A DNA stretch of 64,000 nt from Papio anubis (lineage: Eukaryota; Chordata; Mammalia; Primates; Cercopithecidae), in NCBI RefSeq assembly GCF_008728515.1, contig NC_044984.1:86263277-86327276 (forward strand). The letters are read 5' to 3'. Below the pieces are notes generated by a model. That model did no database searches. It saw nothing but the letters and a program-made list of their open reading frames with translations, and was not told where the DNA came from. The position numbers and the translations under genes were made by a program. Shown in pieces: positions 1-10,265 of the stretch. Positions within the stretch are counted from its first letter, which is position 1, and every line of letters starts with the position of its first letter.

Positions 1-263
1 AAATAAGAGAAAGGAATACAACAGTGACAAAAGATGCCAACAAAATTTACAGACGTACTGAGGCATAATAAATAATTTTAAGTAGTAAAGTCAAATTTGC
101 CAATGAGATACAAATCAAATGAGCCTCCAAAAGTTTTTTAAAAATTATGTGGAAGGCAAAGATAAAGGGTAGGGCTGGAAACCAGATTGCTAGCTAAAAT
201 TTTAAGGTTCTCAGACTCATAACCAGATAAATACTTCTCCTTGGCCTAGGTAAGAGAACAGTA

Positions 264-298
264 TGTATGCATGTATGGATGGATGTATGGATGTATTT
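264..298. repeat. Imperfect (ATGT/ATGG)n run at Alu tail
   Basis: Short degenerate tetranucleotide repeat beside the T-rich end of the minus-strand Alu, probably a mutated A-tail that expanded into a microsatellite. Confidence 0.6.
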
Positions 299-591
299 AT
301 TTTTGAGACAGTCTCACTCTGCTGCCCAGGCTGGGATGCAGTGGTACAATTTCGGCTCACAGAAACCTCTGCCTCTCCAGTTCAAGCAATTCTCCAGCCT
401 CAGCCACACAGGTAGCTAGGATTACAGGCGTGCACCACCATGTCCAGCTAATTTTTGTGGTTTTTAGTAGAGATGGGGTTTCACCATGTTGGCCAGGCTA
501 GTCTTGAACTCCTGACCTCAAGTCAAGTGATGTGCCCACTTTGGCCTTCCAAAGTTCCAGCATTACAGGTGTGAGCTACCACGCCCAGACA
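297..591 (-). mobile_element. Alu SINE, near full length, minus strand
   Basis: The plus strand reads as the complement of Alu, from the promoter-distal 'ttttgagacagtctcactct' side to 'gagctaccacgcccag' at the right end. It is moderately diverged. An imperfect tetranucleotide run (atgg/atgt) lies just left of it, where the A-tail would sit. It lies within L1M-like sequence. Alus are 7SL-derived and non-coding, moved by L1 machinery. Confidence 0.92.
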
Positions 592-1587
592 AGAACAGTT
601 TTTAGTCTTTAAAACAACTGAGCCAGAGACATTATGGGTCATGGGACAAAAGGTATAGCAGAAGGCAAGTGTAAGTATGCAAGCTGAACCAAAGGGAAAC
701 TAATAAGTCTACAGGTTTAACTAGAGAATACCAGCTGCCTTTGTCGGCTCAACACCCAAATACAACCAGATTTACATATCTGAAAAGACTTGTAGGTACT
801 GAGTTTTAAGGATTATATAATGAAGTGGTATCATCCGCAATTGATCAACACAGAGTGAAGCCCAGTGTTCAACAAGCCCATGGCCCAATACAGAAAGTGT
901 TTATTATTCCAATATTGTTAGATATCTAAGGAACAACAAACATAAGAAGAGAGTATACAACATGAAAAAAATCAGCTATAAAAGAGGAAGAAATATTGTT
1001 AAAAAAACTACGACTGACATACCCAAGGAGATAAAAGAAGACAACTGCATTCTTAAAACACCACATTCTTAAAACATATCATTAAAAAAGTTATTGAACC
1101 ATAAAAAGAAAATTTTGGAGAATAAGAAAAACATTTTAGAAATTAAATTACATAGATAAAATTAAAACTGTTATAAAATAATTGAAGATAAAGTCAGGGA
1201 ATAAATGAAAAGACAAAAATATAAAAATAGAAAAAATAGTCAAGATCAATTTAGGAAGTCTAAAAATTGATTAATAGAATTCAATAAGACGACAATGGAG
1301 AAAAATGGAAGAAAAGAAGTTATCAAGACATAACACCAGAAAACTTTCCAGATTAGAAGTTTGTAGTATCAAGGCTAAAAGTACTCACCCATTAGAAGAA
1401 AAATCAAATTAAAAAGATCTCCACCAATGCAGGTCATCATAAAAATTTAGAATACCAAGGACAAAGATGAGATTATGAAAGCATCCAGAGTTAGTTTGTA
1501 ACATGTTTTTGTCATGGACTTCTAAATAGCAACACTGAAACCTGAAATGACATTGGGCTTCTAAGCAGCAACACTGAAATCTGGAGA

Positions 1588-1886
1588 AGAATGTGGCTGG
1601 CTACAGTGGCTCATGCTTATAATCCTAATTCTTTGGGAGTCCAAGGTGGGAGGGTAGCTTGAGACCAGGAGTTCATGACCAACCTGAGCAGTATAGCAAG
1701 ACACTATCTCAAAAAAAAAAAAAAATAGATCAGTGTGGTGGTATGCACACACAGTCCTAGCTACCGAGGAGACTGAGGCAGAGTCCAGGAATTCAAGGCT
1801 TCAATGAACTATAATGGTACCATTGCGCTCCAGCCTATGCAACAGAGTGGGACCCTGTCTCTGAAAAAATAAAATAAAATAAAATA
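1588..1886 (+). mobile_element. Alu SINE (old, AluJ-like), plus strand
   Basis: Recognisable Alu left arm ('ggctcatgcttataatcc'), A-rich linker at about 1,711-1,725, right arm ending 'accctgtctctg', and a tail made of repeated aaaat units (1,865-1,888). Many substitutions and a shortened left arm suggest an old copy. It splits the L1M-like element. Confidence 0.85.
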
Positions 1887-2379
1887 AAGAAGAAAGGAAA
1901 AGGAACAATGTCTTCAAATTTCCAAGAAAAAGTATTTTCAGCCTGGAATTTTAAATCCAGCCAAACTGTGTGAAGTAGAAATATAGGATAAACATATTTT
2001 CAAATAAACATGAATTCAAAATGTTTATCTTCCTTGAACTTACTTGTAGGAAGCTATAGGAAGATATACAATGTCAAAATGAATGAATTAAAAAATAAAG
2101 AGGGGAGATATAGTGCAAGAAAAAAAAAAAATCCTACACAGGAGAGGCATGGGAATTTCCCAGAATGATAGATAAAGAGAAAACCAGATTTTTCTAATTT
2201 AAAAATTACAAATTATTAAGCACAAAAATAAAAACTTTAAAGCTTGTATTTATATTACCTCTAACACTCATTTGAACTCTCACCAGAATTAAAAATAAAT
2301 GTCCACTGAGAAAATAATTATATTATCTTACAAATTTTGGATTGCAATTTCAAGGTACTTTTTGGGTTCTGATGTATGG

Positions 2380-2702
2380 TAGGAACAATTCTAAATTGAT
2401 CCCCAAGATCTCTCCATGGTGTACATACCTTCTATAATCCTCTCCCCATGAGTGTAAGCAAGACATATGAACAAAATGAGACTTCACTCTTGTGATTACA
2501 TTATATAGCAAAGATCAATGAATTTTACAAGTGTAAATAAGGTGACTAATTTGGAGTTAATCAATCAGAAAAGACATTTGCCTAGGTGGCTCAAATCTAA
2601 TCAGGTGGGCCATCTAAAATACAGTCCAGGCACTCCCTTAAGAAAGAGATTCAAAGAAACACAGATTCTCCTGGAGTCTATAGAGAAACAAACAACCATA
2701 TT
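2380..2702 (+). mobile_element. MLT1-type (ERVL-MaLR) LTR, 5' part, split by L1
   Basis: Sequence from 'gatccccaagatctctcc' through 'tctaatcaggtgggcc' to 'acagattctcctggag' follows the MLT1 LTR order (leader, 'caggtgggcc' block, 'gattctcc' block). It continues after the inserted L1 at 3,717. LTR of a MaLR retrotransposon; no coding capacity. The exact subfamily is unresolved. Confidence 0.65.
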
Positions 2703-2716
2703 GTGAACTACCTTTC

Positions 2717-3702
2717 TTTCTTTCTTTTTTTTTTTTTGTTTCTTTTTTATTATACTTTAAGTTCTAGGGTACATGTGCACAACGTGCAGGTTTGTTACAT
2801 ATGTATACATGTGCCATGTTGGTGTGCTGCACCCATTAACTTGTCATTTAATTAGGTATATCTCCTAATGCTATCCCTCCCCATTCCCTCCACCCCACAA
2901 CAGGCCCCGGTGTGTGATGTTCCCCATCCTGTGTCCAAGTGTTCTCATTGTTCAATTCCCACCTATGAGTGAGAATATGCGGTGGTTGGTTTTCTGTTCT
3001 TGCGATAGTTTGCTGAGAATGATGGTTTCCAGCTGCATCTATGTCCCTACAAAGGACATGAACTCATGCTTTTTTATGGCTGCATAGTATTCCATAGTGT
3101 ATATGTGCCACATTTTCTTAATCCAGTCTGTCATTGATGGACATTTGGGTTGGTTCCAAGTCTTTGCTATTGTGAATAGTGTCACAATAAGCATACGTGT
3201 GCATGTGTCTATAGCAGCATGATTTATAATCTTTTGGGTATATACCCAGTAATGGGATGGCTGGATCAAATGGTATTTTGAATTCTAGATCCTTGAGGAA
3301 TCGTCACACTGTCTTTCACAATGGTTGAACTAGTTTACAGTCCCACCAATAGTGTTAAAGTGTTCCTATTTCTCCACATCCTCTCCAGCACTTGTTTCCT
3401 GATTTTTTAATGATCGCCATTCTAACTGGTGAGAGATGGTATCTCATTGTGGTTTTGATTTGCATTTCTCTGATGGCTAGTGATGATGAGCATTTTTTCA
3501 TGTGTCTGTTAGCTGCATCAATGTCTTCTTTTGAGAAGTGTCTGTTCATATCCTTGGCCCACTTTTTGATGGGGTTGTTTGCTTTTTTCTTGTAAATTTG
3601 TTTGAGTTTTTTGTAGGTTCTGGATATTAGCCCTTTGTCAGATGAGTAGATTGCAAAAATTTTCTCCCATTCTGTAGGTTGCCTGTTCACTCTGGATGGT
3701 CA
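2717..3702 (-). mobile_element. L1PA-type LINE-1, 5'-truncated (3' 1 kb), minus strand
   Basis: Complement of the L1 ORF2 C-terminus and 3' UTR. The T-rich tail (2,717-2,746) is followed by 3' UTR 'attatactttaagttctagg' and ends in ORF2 near 'gttgcctgttcactctgg'. Divergence from young primate L1 looks low, so an L1PA-age copy (primate-specific). Flanked by 14-bp TSDs at 2,703-2,716 and 3,703-3,716 (GTGAACTACCTTTC / GTGAAATACCTTTC, 13 of 14 identical), so the boundaries are well set. Inserted into an MLT1 LTR. ORFs here are ORF2 fragments or antisense shadows. Confidence 0.95.
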
Positions 3703-3716
3703 GTGAAATACCTTTC

Positions 3717-4045
3717 AAACGAAGCACATAGCAAGGCTCTAAAGTCAGCCTCTAGCACCTGAGGGCAGTCTCCAACACACAGCCAGAAATAAAATGAGAC
3801 TTCAGTCCTACAACTACAAGGAATTGAACTCTGCCAACAACCAATAAATTAAAAAGATGATCCCAAGCCTCAAACAAATTGTAGTTCCAACCCATATTCT
3901 GCTCAGACCCTGAGCAGACAACTCAGTAAAGCCATAACCAGACTCCAGACTCACAGAAATGCTGACGTAATAAATATACATCTTTTTAAGCCCCTAAGTT
4001 TAGGATGATCTGTTAATTGAGCCAAGAGAAAACTAATTCATCATT
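3717..4045 (+). mobile_element. MLT1-type LTR, 3' part, continued after L1
   Basis: Continuation of the LTR at 2,380. It includes 'agaccctgagcagacaact'-like sequence and the LTR end block with an 'aataaatatac' polyadenylation-like region, 'ttaagcccctaagtt' and a terminal 'aaaactaattca'. This order is typical of MLT1 3' ends. Confidence 0.7.
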
Positions 4046-4286
4046 TCAGCTAATTGAGTTGGCTTAGCAACCAGAGATTTCGCTGCCTTAAGATCTAGGA
4101 GTGAAGTTATTTGAGACAAATCCTCTTACTATTAGAAGCACAATCTTGAGTCTCCTATAATTTCTACATTGCAGAAAATAAAATTTAAAGAATTCATGTC
4201 CTCTGTCAGTTTGAGTCACTCCACATATGTATCCACACCACTTGTTTCATTCAATTAATCTACTGCTTCATTCCATCCTTCCTGAA

Positions 4287-4543
4287 TTCCTTTTCTTTTT
4301 TTTTTTTTCCGACATGGCGTCTCACTCTGTTGCCCAGGCTGGAGTGCAGTGGTGTGATCTCGGCTCACTGCAACCTCTGCCTCCCAGGCTCAAGCAGTTC
4401 TCCTGCCTTAACCTCCTGAGTAGCTGGGATTACAGGCGTGTGCCACCACACCTGGCTAATTTTTGTATTTTTAGTAGAGACAGGGTTTCACCATGTTGGC
4501 CAGGCTGGTCTTGAACTCCTGGCCTCAAGTGATCCACTCTCCT
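4287..4543 (-). mobile_element. Alu SINE, 5'-truncated, minus strand
   Basis: T-run at 4,290-4,308, then the Alu complement ('ctctgttgcccaggctggag' through 'cctggcctcaagtgatccac'). It stops about 45 bp short of the Alu 5' end. The ORF at 4,227-4,514 is Alu-derived. Confidence 0.92.
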
Positions 4544-5100
4544 TGTCCCATCTAATTTTTTTCTTATATTAAAGTACTATTGCCTAATTTTACATCATCA
4601 CATCTGGCTGAATATTGGATTGTGAATAGTTTTTATAGTTTATACTACTTTGAGTCATTCTACTAAGAAGAGGGCAAATTTAAAGTTATAAAATAGGAAG
4701 AAATAACTAATGGTGTCAAACTCAAAGAAGATCATAGTGGATAGGACCCAGAGAAGAGGTGACAAAATTAGCATTAAACTGAATGTTGAATATGATTTCG
4801 ACCAAAATGGTAGAGAAGAGAGCAGATAAATGAATTTCGTGAAAGACCCACAGCAAAGATAAGAAGATACTTGCTAAAAGATCTCTAATTGTTCTTTGAA
4901 GTTGGAGACTACTCTGTTTGGCCAATTTAAGGTGGGTTAATGAAAAGACTGGGATCTTGAAAAAAATTATAAATGGCTTTTTGGGAAAATTATAGAAAAC
5001 ATTCACTGGAGACACATTGAATAAAAGACAGCTAAGAGAGTCTACTGAAATATTGGGAAATACTATATATTATTGCATAGCCTCTATGTGAGAAGTATTT
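4544..5100. other. Unassigned AT-rich sequence
   Basis: No recognisable repeat, exon or RNA motif. Short ORFs on either strand have no recognisable domain. Confidence 0.5.
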
Positions 5101-5104
5101 GTCT

Positions 5105-5400
5105 TTGCTTTATAATGTTTGGCTTGGCCCGGTGACATGCTTTGGACAATGGAATATAGGCAGAAGAGACAGTGTGTCAGTTTTCTTTGTAGATCTGAAA
5201 GTTATGATATATTTCTATTTCATGTCTCCGGGAGTTTCTGACCCTACCGTAAGAAGAACTTGCCTCAGGTAGTTCCTGCTCCTTCAGCCTGGGCCTTAGA
5301 AGAAAAAATGGAAAATGAACCAAAGCCTAGAGCCGAGTCAGCCAACCCACAGACCTTTCCAAACTGACCAGTACAAGTGTCAATTGTGAACTTGCAGTAA
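5105..5400 (+). mobile_element. Possible ancient LTR-like repeat fragment
   Basis: 'ggcccggtgacatgctttgg' followed by 'acaatggaatataggcagaa' and 'ctccttcagcctgggcc' recalls a widespread old mammalian interspersed repeat. I cannot name the family with certainty. Confidence 0.4.
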
Positions 5401-5756
5401 TGGCCCAGAAGCCTGTGTGAATTTTGTCTGGCAGTGATCAGTAATTCAGTAGAGGACAAGGCGAATAGCTAACTTGATCCAGGGACAGAGTTTTTCCAGG
5501 GCAAAGCTGAAAGAAAAATGGAAATTGAGGGCCATGGCAAAGAGCCATTGATAATGATGAATGTTTCAGTCTTGGCTGAATAGAAAAGGAAGTGAAAGTA
5601 GAAGGGAATTGTAGGTTAACATAGAGCCTCACACCACACTGTTTTTACTGCAGAAGAAAGCTTCACTCATTATAAAGCCAACACGATTAATTTCCAGTTC
5701 CTTTCTTCTCACATTCCTTATTTTCTTCTTTGCAACCTCTATATTCTCAATTCAAG

Positions 5757-5775
5757 CTTTTTTTTTTTTTTTTTG
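5757..5775. repeat. Poly(T) run
   Basis: About 19 T in a row, with no recognisable retroelement body on its right side. It may be a relic minus-strand poly(A) tail or simple slippage. Confidence 0.8.
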
Positions 5776-5889
5776 AGTGTTTGGTGTTGGGGATATAAAG
5801 AAACCAAGTGGACTTTCTTGAGCTTGAGTTTTAGGTTAGGCCAGGTGACAGGTGACAAAGCAACCATATTTGAATAAATGTGGACTCTT

Positions 5890-6375
5890 GTATTTTTCAC
5901 TAGATAATCGCACAATATCTATGTCTTCACAAGTCCTTCTGCAGTAAGACCCTGCTACATCCCGTTAAGGAGTTGACTCCATGGACCCTCTCCTAGAATC
6001 TGGGTGGACTTTTGATCACTTTAAGCAGTAGATTATGGTGGAAATGTTTTTATGTGGCTTGGAATGCTCCCCTCCTGACATTTTCCCTCAGAATGCTTTC
6101 TCTTGGAACCTGGCCACCATGTTGTGAGAAAGTTAAGAAATTACATGTAGAGGAGTTGTGGTCCACCATTGAAGGTAAGCTCAACTTCTGAGTTATTAGA
6201 GTCCAAATACCAGTTATGCAACTGAAGAAGTCTTCGTATGATTCCAGTCCCTTAGACATTTTGGTTGTCTCAGCATTGCCCCCGGTACTGTGGAACAGAC
6301 CAAGCCATCTGTCCGTACCCTGACCAAATTTTTGTCCTGCAGAATTAATGAGTATAATAAAATGGTGATTGCTTA
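5890..6375 (+). mobile_element. MLT1-like ancient LTR, plus strand
   Basis: The ordered blocks 'tgactccatggaccctctcc', 'aatctgggtggacttttgat', 'aacctggccaccatgttgtg', 'agaagtcttcgtatgattcc' and a trailing 'aatgagtataataaaatggt' match the layout of an MLT1-class LTR. Diverged; no internal region. Confidence 0.55.
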
Positions 6376-6602
6376 GATAGTAAGATTAGGGTGGTGTTTT
6401 GGAGGCTGGAACGATATGATATATGCTGGCATAAAAGTTGGTACAGAGTGCTCTGACAGAACTGAGAAGGCAGTGGATAGCTCTAAATGAAGAAATGGGT
6501 GTGATAACCCAAGGAGATTTAGAGGGTGAAAGAGAAAACTGGAGATCTCAGAAAACACTGAAACCACTTCAAAGATTTGGTAAGTATATTTTATCACCAC
6601 TC

Positions 6603-7110
6603 TATTAGTTTACTGGGGCTGCTACAATAAGATACTATAAATGTGTTGGTTTAAAACAGCAGAAATGTATGCTCTCATGATTCTGAAGACCAGAAATTTG
6701 TTATCAGCATCACTGGACTGAAATCAAGGTGTTGTAGGGCTGCATTCCCTCTGGAGACTCTAGGAGAGAATTCCTTCCTTGAATCTTGCATCTTCTGATG
6801 GTTGCTGGCAACTCTTGGTTTGTGGCTGCGTCACTTCAATCTTCAAGGCCAGCATGTTGGAATCTGTCTTCACTCTGCCTTCTCCTCTGTTGTGTATTGT
6901 CAAATCTCCCTCTGCAGCCTCTCTTGCCGTCTTATAAGGATTCATACATTTGCATTTAGAGCCCACCCTGATCTTCCAGGATAATCTCTCCATCTCAAGA
7001 TCCTTAACTTAATCAAATCTACAAACAACCTGTTTCCATGTAAGGTAACATTTATAGGACTTGGAAATTAGAATCTGATACATTTGAGGGACCATTATTT
7101 AATCTAACAC
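6603..7110 (-). mobile_element. MLT1-type LTR, minus strand
   Basis: Starts 'tattagtttactggggctgc' (complement of the MaLR ending) and continues with 'taaaacagcagaaatgtatg', 'tctaggagagaattccttcc', 'cttataaggattcatac' and 'tctaatctaacaca'-like sequence at the right end. The series is typical of a minus-strand MLT1-class LTR. ORFs inside are chance. Confidence 0.65.
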
Positions 7111-7114
7111 AAAC

Positions 7115-7648
7115 AATCTTAGGGTGAAATTTCTTCATTTTGAGGACTGCTTCTTAAAGCATATTGATGTCATTCTATTTCAATCTCAGCTCTCTAACGC
7201 AACAGTCAAAACTCTTTTCTAATTACCCCAAATTAAAATACATTTCTGTTAGTGGATGTGTTTCCCTTAGCTAAAGTTTTATGCACCAATAAGTCAAACT
7301 ATTACCCAATATGCTCTTTAACCTCCAGCAAATAATAAGCCCATCAAGACAGTGCAGTCTGTTAAGGTTACCCCGATTGCCATTATTGGAAGAAATACAC
7401 AAGATTTTTTAAATTACTCAATATATCATTCTATGTTTGCAAATAGACATTAGGCTTTCTACATTTTCACAATGGAATAATGCTTCAAACAAAAAATCCT
7501 GTTTCAAATGTCTACAAACAGCCTGAACTAAAATCTAGCAAGAGAATATTTTATTTGGATGGTTCTTATGTCCATATTTATATTTGCATTATTACTATTA
7601 TTACTGTTATTTTAAGTGATAAGAAAGTGCTACACTAGGATGTAGGAA
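7115..7648. other. Unassigned AT-rich sequence
   Basis: No recognisable repeat or gene; a short imperfect (attatt)n run lies near 7,590-7,610. Confidence 0.5.
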
Positions 7649-8044
7649 TGTTAAAAAGAAAAACCTTAGACAAATTACATTTAACAGAGTTCAATTGAGC
7701 AAATAACAATTTGTGAATGTGGCAGCCACAAACTAGGTTCAGAGAGATTCCAGTACTACCTCATGGTTGAAAAAGATTTATGGACAGAAAAAGAAAAGTG
7801 ATGTACAGAAAATGAAAGTGGAGTACAGAAGCAGCCAGACTATTACAGCTCTGTGTTTGCCTTATTTGAACATGGTTTGAAGAGCTGGCCACCTTTGATT
7901 GGCAGAAACGCCATGATTGGGACAAGAGTAGGTTACAGTCTATTAGCTCATCCAGTTAGGTTACAGATCACTATGTACAAAGAAGGCTTTAGGCCTAACT
8001 TAAAATATATAAGAAGGCAGGTGTAGAGTAAACTTAATTTAACA
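7649..8044 (-). mobile_element. Class I ERV 3' LTR, minus strand
   Basis: 396-bp unit with TG...CA ends. On the minus strand it starts TGTTAAATTAAG, directly after a purine tract (complement of 'aattccccctttt' at 8,045-8,056), and ends ...TTTTTAACA. This is where a 3' LTR should be for the env and integrase fragments upstream on the same strand. It holds 'gccaatcaaaggtggccagc' on the minus strand, common in gamma-like ERV LTRs. Family not named with certainty. Confidence 0.75.
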
Positions 8045-8056
8045 ATTCCCCCTTTT
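8045..8056 (-). other. Polypurine tract of the class I ERV
   Basis: On the minus strand this reads AAAAGGGGGAAT, immediately 5' of the LTR TG. It would prime plus-strand DNA synthesis. It overlaps the outer edge of a hairpin at 8,053-8,090. Confidence 0.65.
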
Positions 8057-8090
8057 GGTCAACTTCTCAAAATTGGGAGGTTGACCAAAA
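8053..8090. repeat. Inverted repeat (hairpin) beside the ERV polypurine tract
   Basis: TTTTGGTCAACTTCTCAA on one side pairs with TTGGGAGGTTGACCAAAA on the other. The 18-bp arms have two mismatches (G-T type in RNA) and a 2-nt loop. Confidence 0.85.
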
Positions 8091-8843
8091 GTTTAGGCAC
8101 TGACACCACCCTGTTACTATAGTAAATGTACTTATTTAGTCTCAAATCTCACTGGGAAATAGTAGAACAGCAGATTTTTATAAGGTGGATAATGGTTAGA
8201 GTAGATGGGGGACCTCCTTGCCCTGGAATCTCCTGTTTATAGAAGAACAACAAAACCTGGTGTGTTTTAGGAGCTATCTACTTCCTTAAAGTTTCAGTTT
8301 GATGATGTTGCATTTAGCATGAGGGATTCCATTTTGGTTTTGTTTGGTCTGTTGTGGACAGGCCAAAACAATGGCCTTTCATAAAACTTAAATGTTTAAA
8401 AATTTTCTCCTTCGGGTCAGGTTTCTCATTTAAGTGAGAGTGTGACAAAAACTTAGGGCTTTAGCACCACTCTCAGTTACCATCTTTTTGGGTTTCTGGT
8501 CTCATCACCTCATTTATAGGTTATGGTGTTTTCATAATCACACATTTCTTTGCCTATTTATTGTTTCAGTCAAAGAGAGACCATTCGACATTTTACAGAT
8601 GGCTCCATACAAACATTTACAATTTTTGAGGGAATGTGATGCACCATGAAGACAACTGTTATAACTATCAGGAGAATGATACCAAGAGTTTGGAGTATGC
8701 TGCTTAGTCAGGTTCCCCATAAGCCAAACCAACTCGAATCAAATAGATCAAATAATGAGCTAGATAAAGAGTCTACTAGTTTTAACCAGACAGTCTGTTC
8801 ATTAATTTCCTCAACTGACTCTCTATAATACACAATGTATTCC

Positions 8844-9104
8844 TCATGTGCAACTAGAAGCATCAGCAACTGCACAGATATTTCTCTGTTTAGCTAGTAA
8901 GTAATCTAGGGCAATTCTATTATATAGCACAATTTTAGTAAGAGAAATTAAAGTATGTTGTGTAATCATAGCCTTTGTAGTAGAATCTGCTATAGAGCCT
9001 ATTATAAGGGATACATTTCTAGTCATTGCTTTATTTACCCCAAACCATGGAAAAAGAGGCCTAATAAATGATGCCCATCCAGAAGAGTGAAGGACTCTTG
9101 GCAA
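8844..9104 (-). pseudogene. ERV env transmembrane-subunit fragment (class I, gamma-like), minus strand
   Basis: An 86-codon open stretch resembles a gammaretrovirus-type envelope TM ectodomain: a heptad-like region followed by NRIALDYLLA at residues 62-71. The disulfide motif that should read CX6CC is degenerate: Cys77, six residues, then Ser84-Cys85, so the first cysteine of the pair is lost. A stop follows one residue later. No fusion-competent or full-length product is possible. It lies upstream of the 3' LTR on the same strand, as expected for env. Confidence 0.8.
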
Positions 9105-9890
9105 TGTTCTTTTTAACCTATGATATAGGTCAAGAGGAGTGGCCCAATGTTCTGTTTCTCAGTGATTAAGAAGGAACGAAGATTTTACTAAAATTTCTCC
9201 CCACATTAGCCCTTTATCATCCATCTGTCAATACATGAGGTTGTCCATGTATAAGGTGGGTTGCAAAATCCTCCACAAATGAAAGTGTACACCCCATGAG
9301 TACACACAAAATATCCATTTTTAAGTTCTATTGTTTATACAGATATAAGCTAGGAAAAATTGAGAGATAAGAGTTTCATGATAGCAGGGAAGTCTTGACT
9401 TGTGATTGTGGGTTAAAGCTATCCATGTCTAGGATATTGTTTACTTCTGGGGAGAAACTTCTCTAGTTAGCTTTACCTTAAGGTCTCCAATGAAGGTTCA
9501 AATCTAAGAGTCTGGAGAAGTCCTTCTGAATTGCAAGATTATGAACCCAAGATCCAAGGTCCCAAAGTTCTGTTGCAGTGTGGGTGGCAAGGCAGTCTTT
9601 CTCTGATGTCATTCTCAGAAGACTCAATCTCTGGGTGGGTTCTGGAATGTAAAGGATTTGGTTGTCTTCAGTTAGCGGACAATAAAATCGTTTCTTTACC
9701 TGGGAAAATACACTGTGGCATAATGCATTAAAGCCTTCCAGCATTTAGTCATATTAGAGTTCAGGAGCAGAAGACATATGAGATTTTATCCTTAGGGGCA
9801 TAGGTTCTCTAGTGACTATTTCGTGAGGGGTCGGTCAGCTTCTGTTTTCCCCTGGAAGTAGATCTTATTGTCATCAGTCTGCAATAACTT
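9105..9890 (-). pseudogene. Probable ERV env surface-subunit remnant, minus strand
   Basis: Lies between integrase and TM remnants in the correct order for env SU. The 88-codon open stretch at 9,478-9,744 fits position but has no diagnostic motif I can name. Frames are broken by stops and shifts throughout. Confidence 0.5.
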
Positions 9891-9899
9891 TGATCATGG

Positions 9900-10265
9900 C
9901 AATCCAATTAATTCAGGTGCCTTTGCCTAATGTTATTGTATCTGTAATACATTGTTTAATAATTTTACAACTTGACTAGTGAAATAAATGCCTTTATCAC
10001 TGGAGATTTTGTTACAAATTTCTCATGCTAAAAACACATTTTCCAATAACCTTTTAACTACAATTATAACATCTGCATTCTTACACTGGAAAGCTTCTAT
10101 ACTACCAGAAAACATACACTGAAAATGACAATTGAGTGAAATCCCTCTATAAATGTTTGAATGGCCCATCAGGTAGCAGAGATGTACCTGAAGTTTTGAT
10201 TGTTTTCCCAAGATTATGGGCTTTACAAACCAAACATTCAATTCTGATTCTTTTATCTCTTCCAT
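9900..10265 (-). pseudogene. ERV pol integrase fragment, minus strand
   Basis: An 80-codon open stretch (10,265 to 10,023) ends at TGA. Reading on in the same frame, 9,973-10,010 encodes ISSDKGIYFTSQV, the conserved 'SDKG..FTS' block around the second catalytic Asp of the retroviral integrase core. The TGA at 10,023-10,025 therefore interrupts integrase. It lies upstream of env, so order and strand agree with a provirus whose 5' half is missing or unrecognisable. Confidence 0.75.

Larger units (their letters stand above)
1..2270 (+). mobile_element. Ancient L1M/HAL1-like LINE, 5'/ORF1-side sequence, interrupted by two Alus
   Basis: AT-rich, A-heavy plus-strand sequence of the kind seen in the 5'/ORF1 part of old mammalian L1 (L1M/HAL1). 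The best evidence is about 1,330-1,590 and 1,890-2,040, which match the motif series of that region: fixed phrases around 'caaggacaaagatgag', 'gcaacactgaaa' and 'ttttaaatccagccaaact'. The match is broken by an Alu at 1,588-1,886. No reading frame survives. Sequence before about 1,000 is assigned only by continuity and may be something else. Known of family: L1M predates primates. Confidence 0.5.

Noticed and set aside
3355..3690. 111-codon L1 ORF2-like ORF as active coding
   Set aside because: Only a fragment of ORF2 in a 5'-truncated L1; cannot encode a working enzyme.
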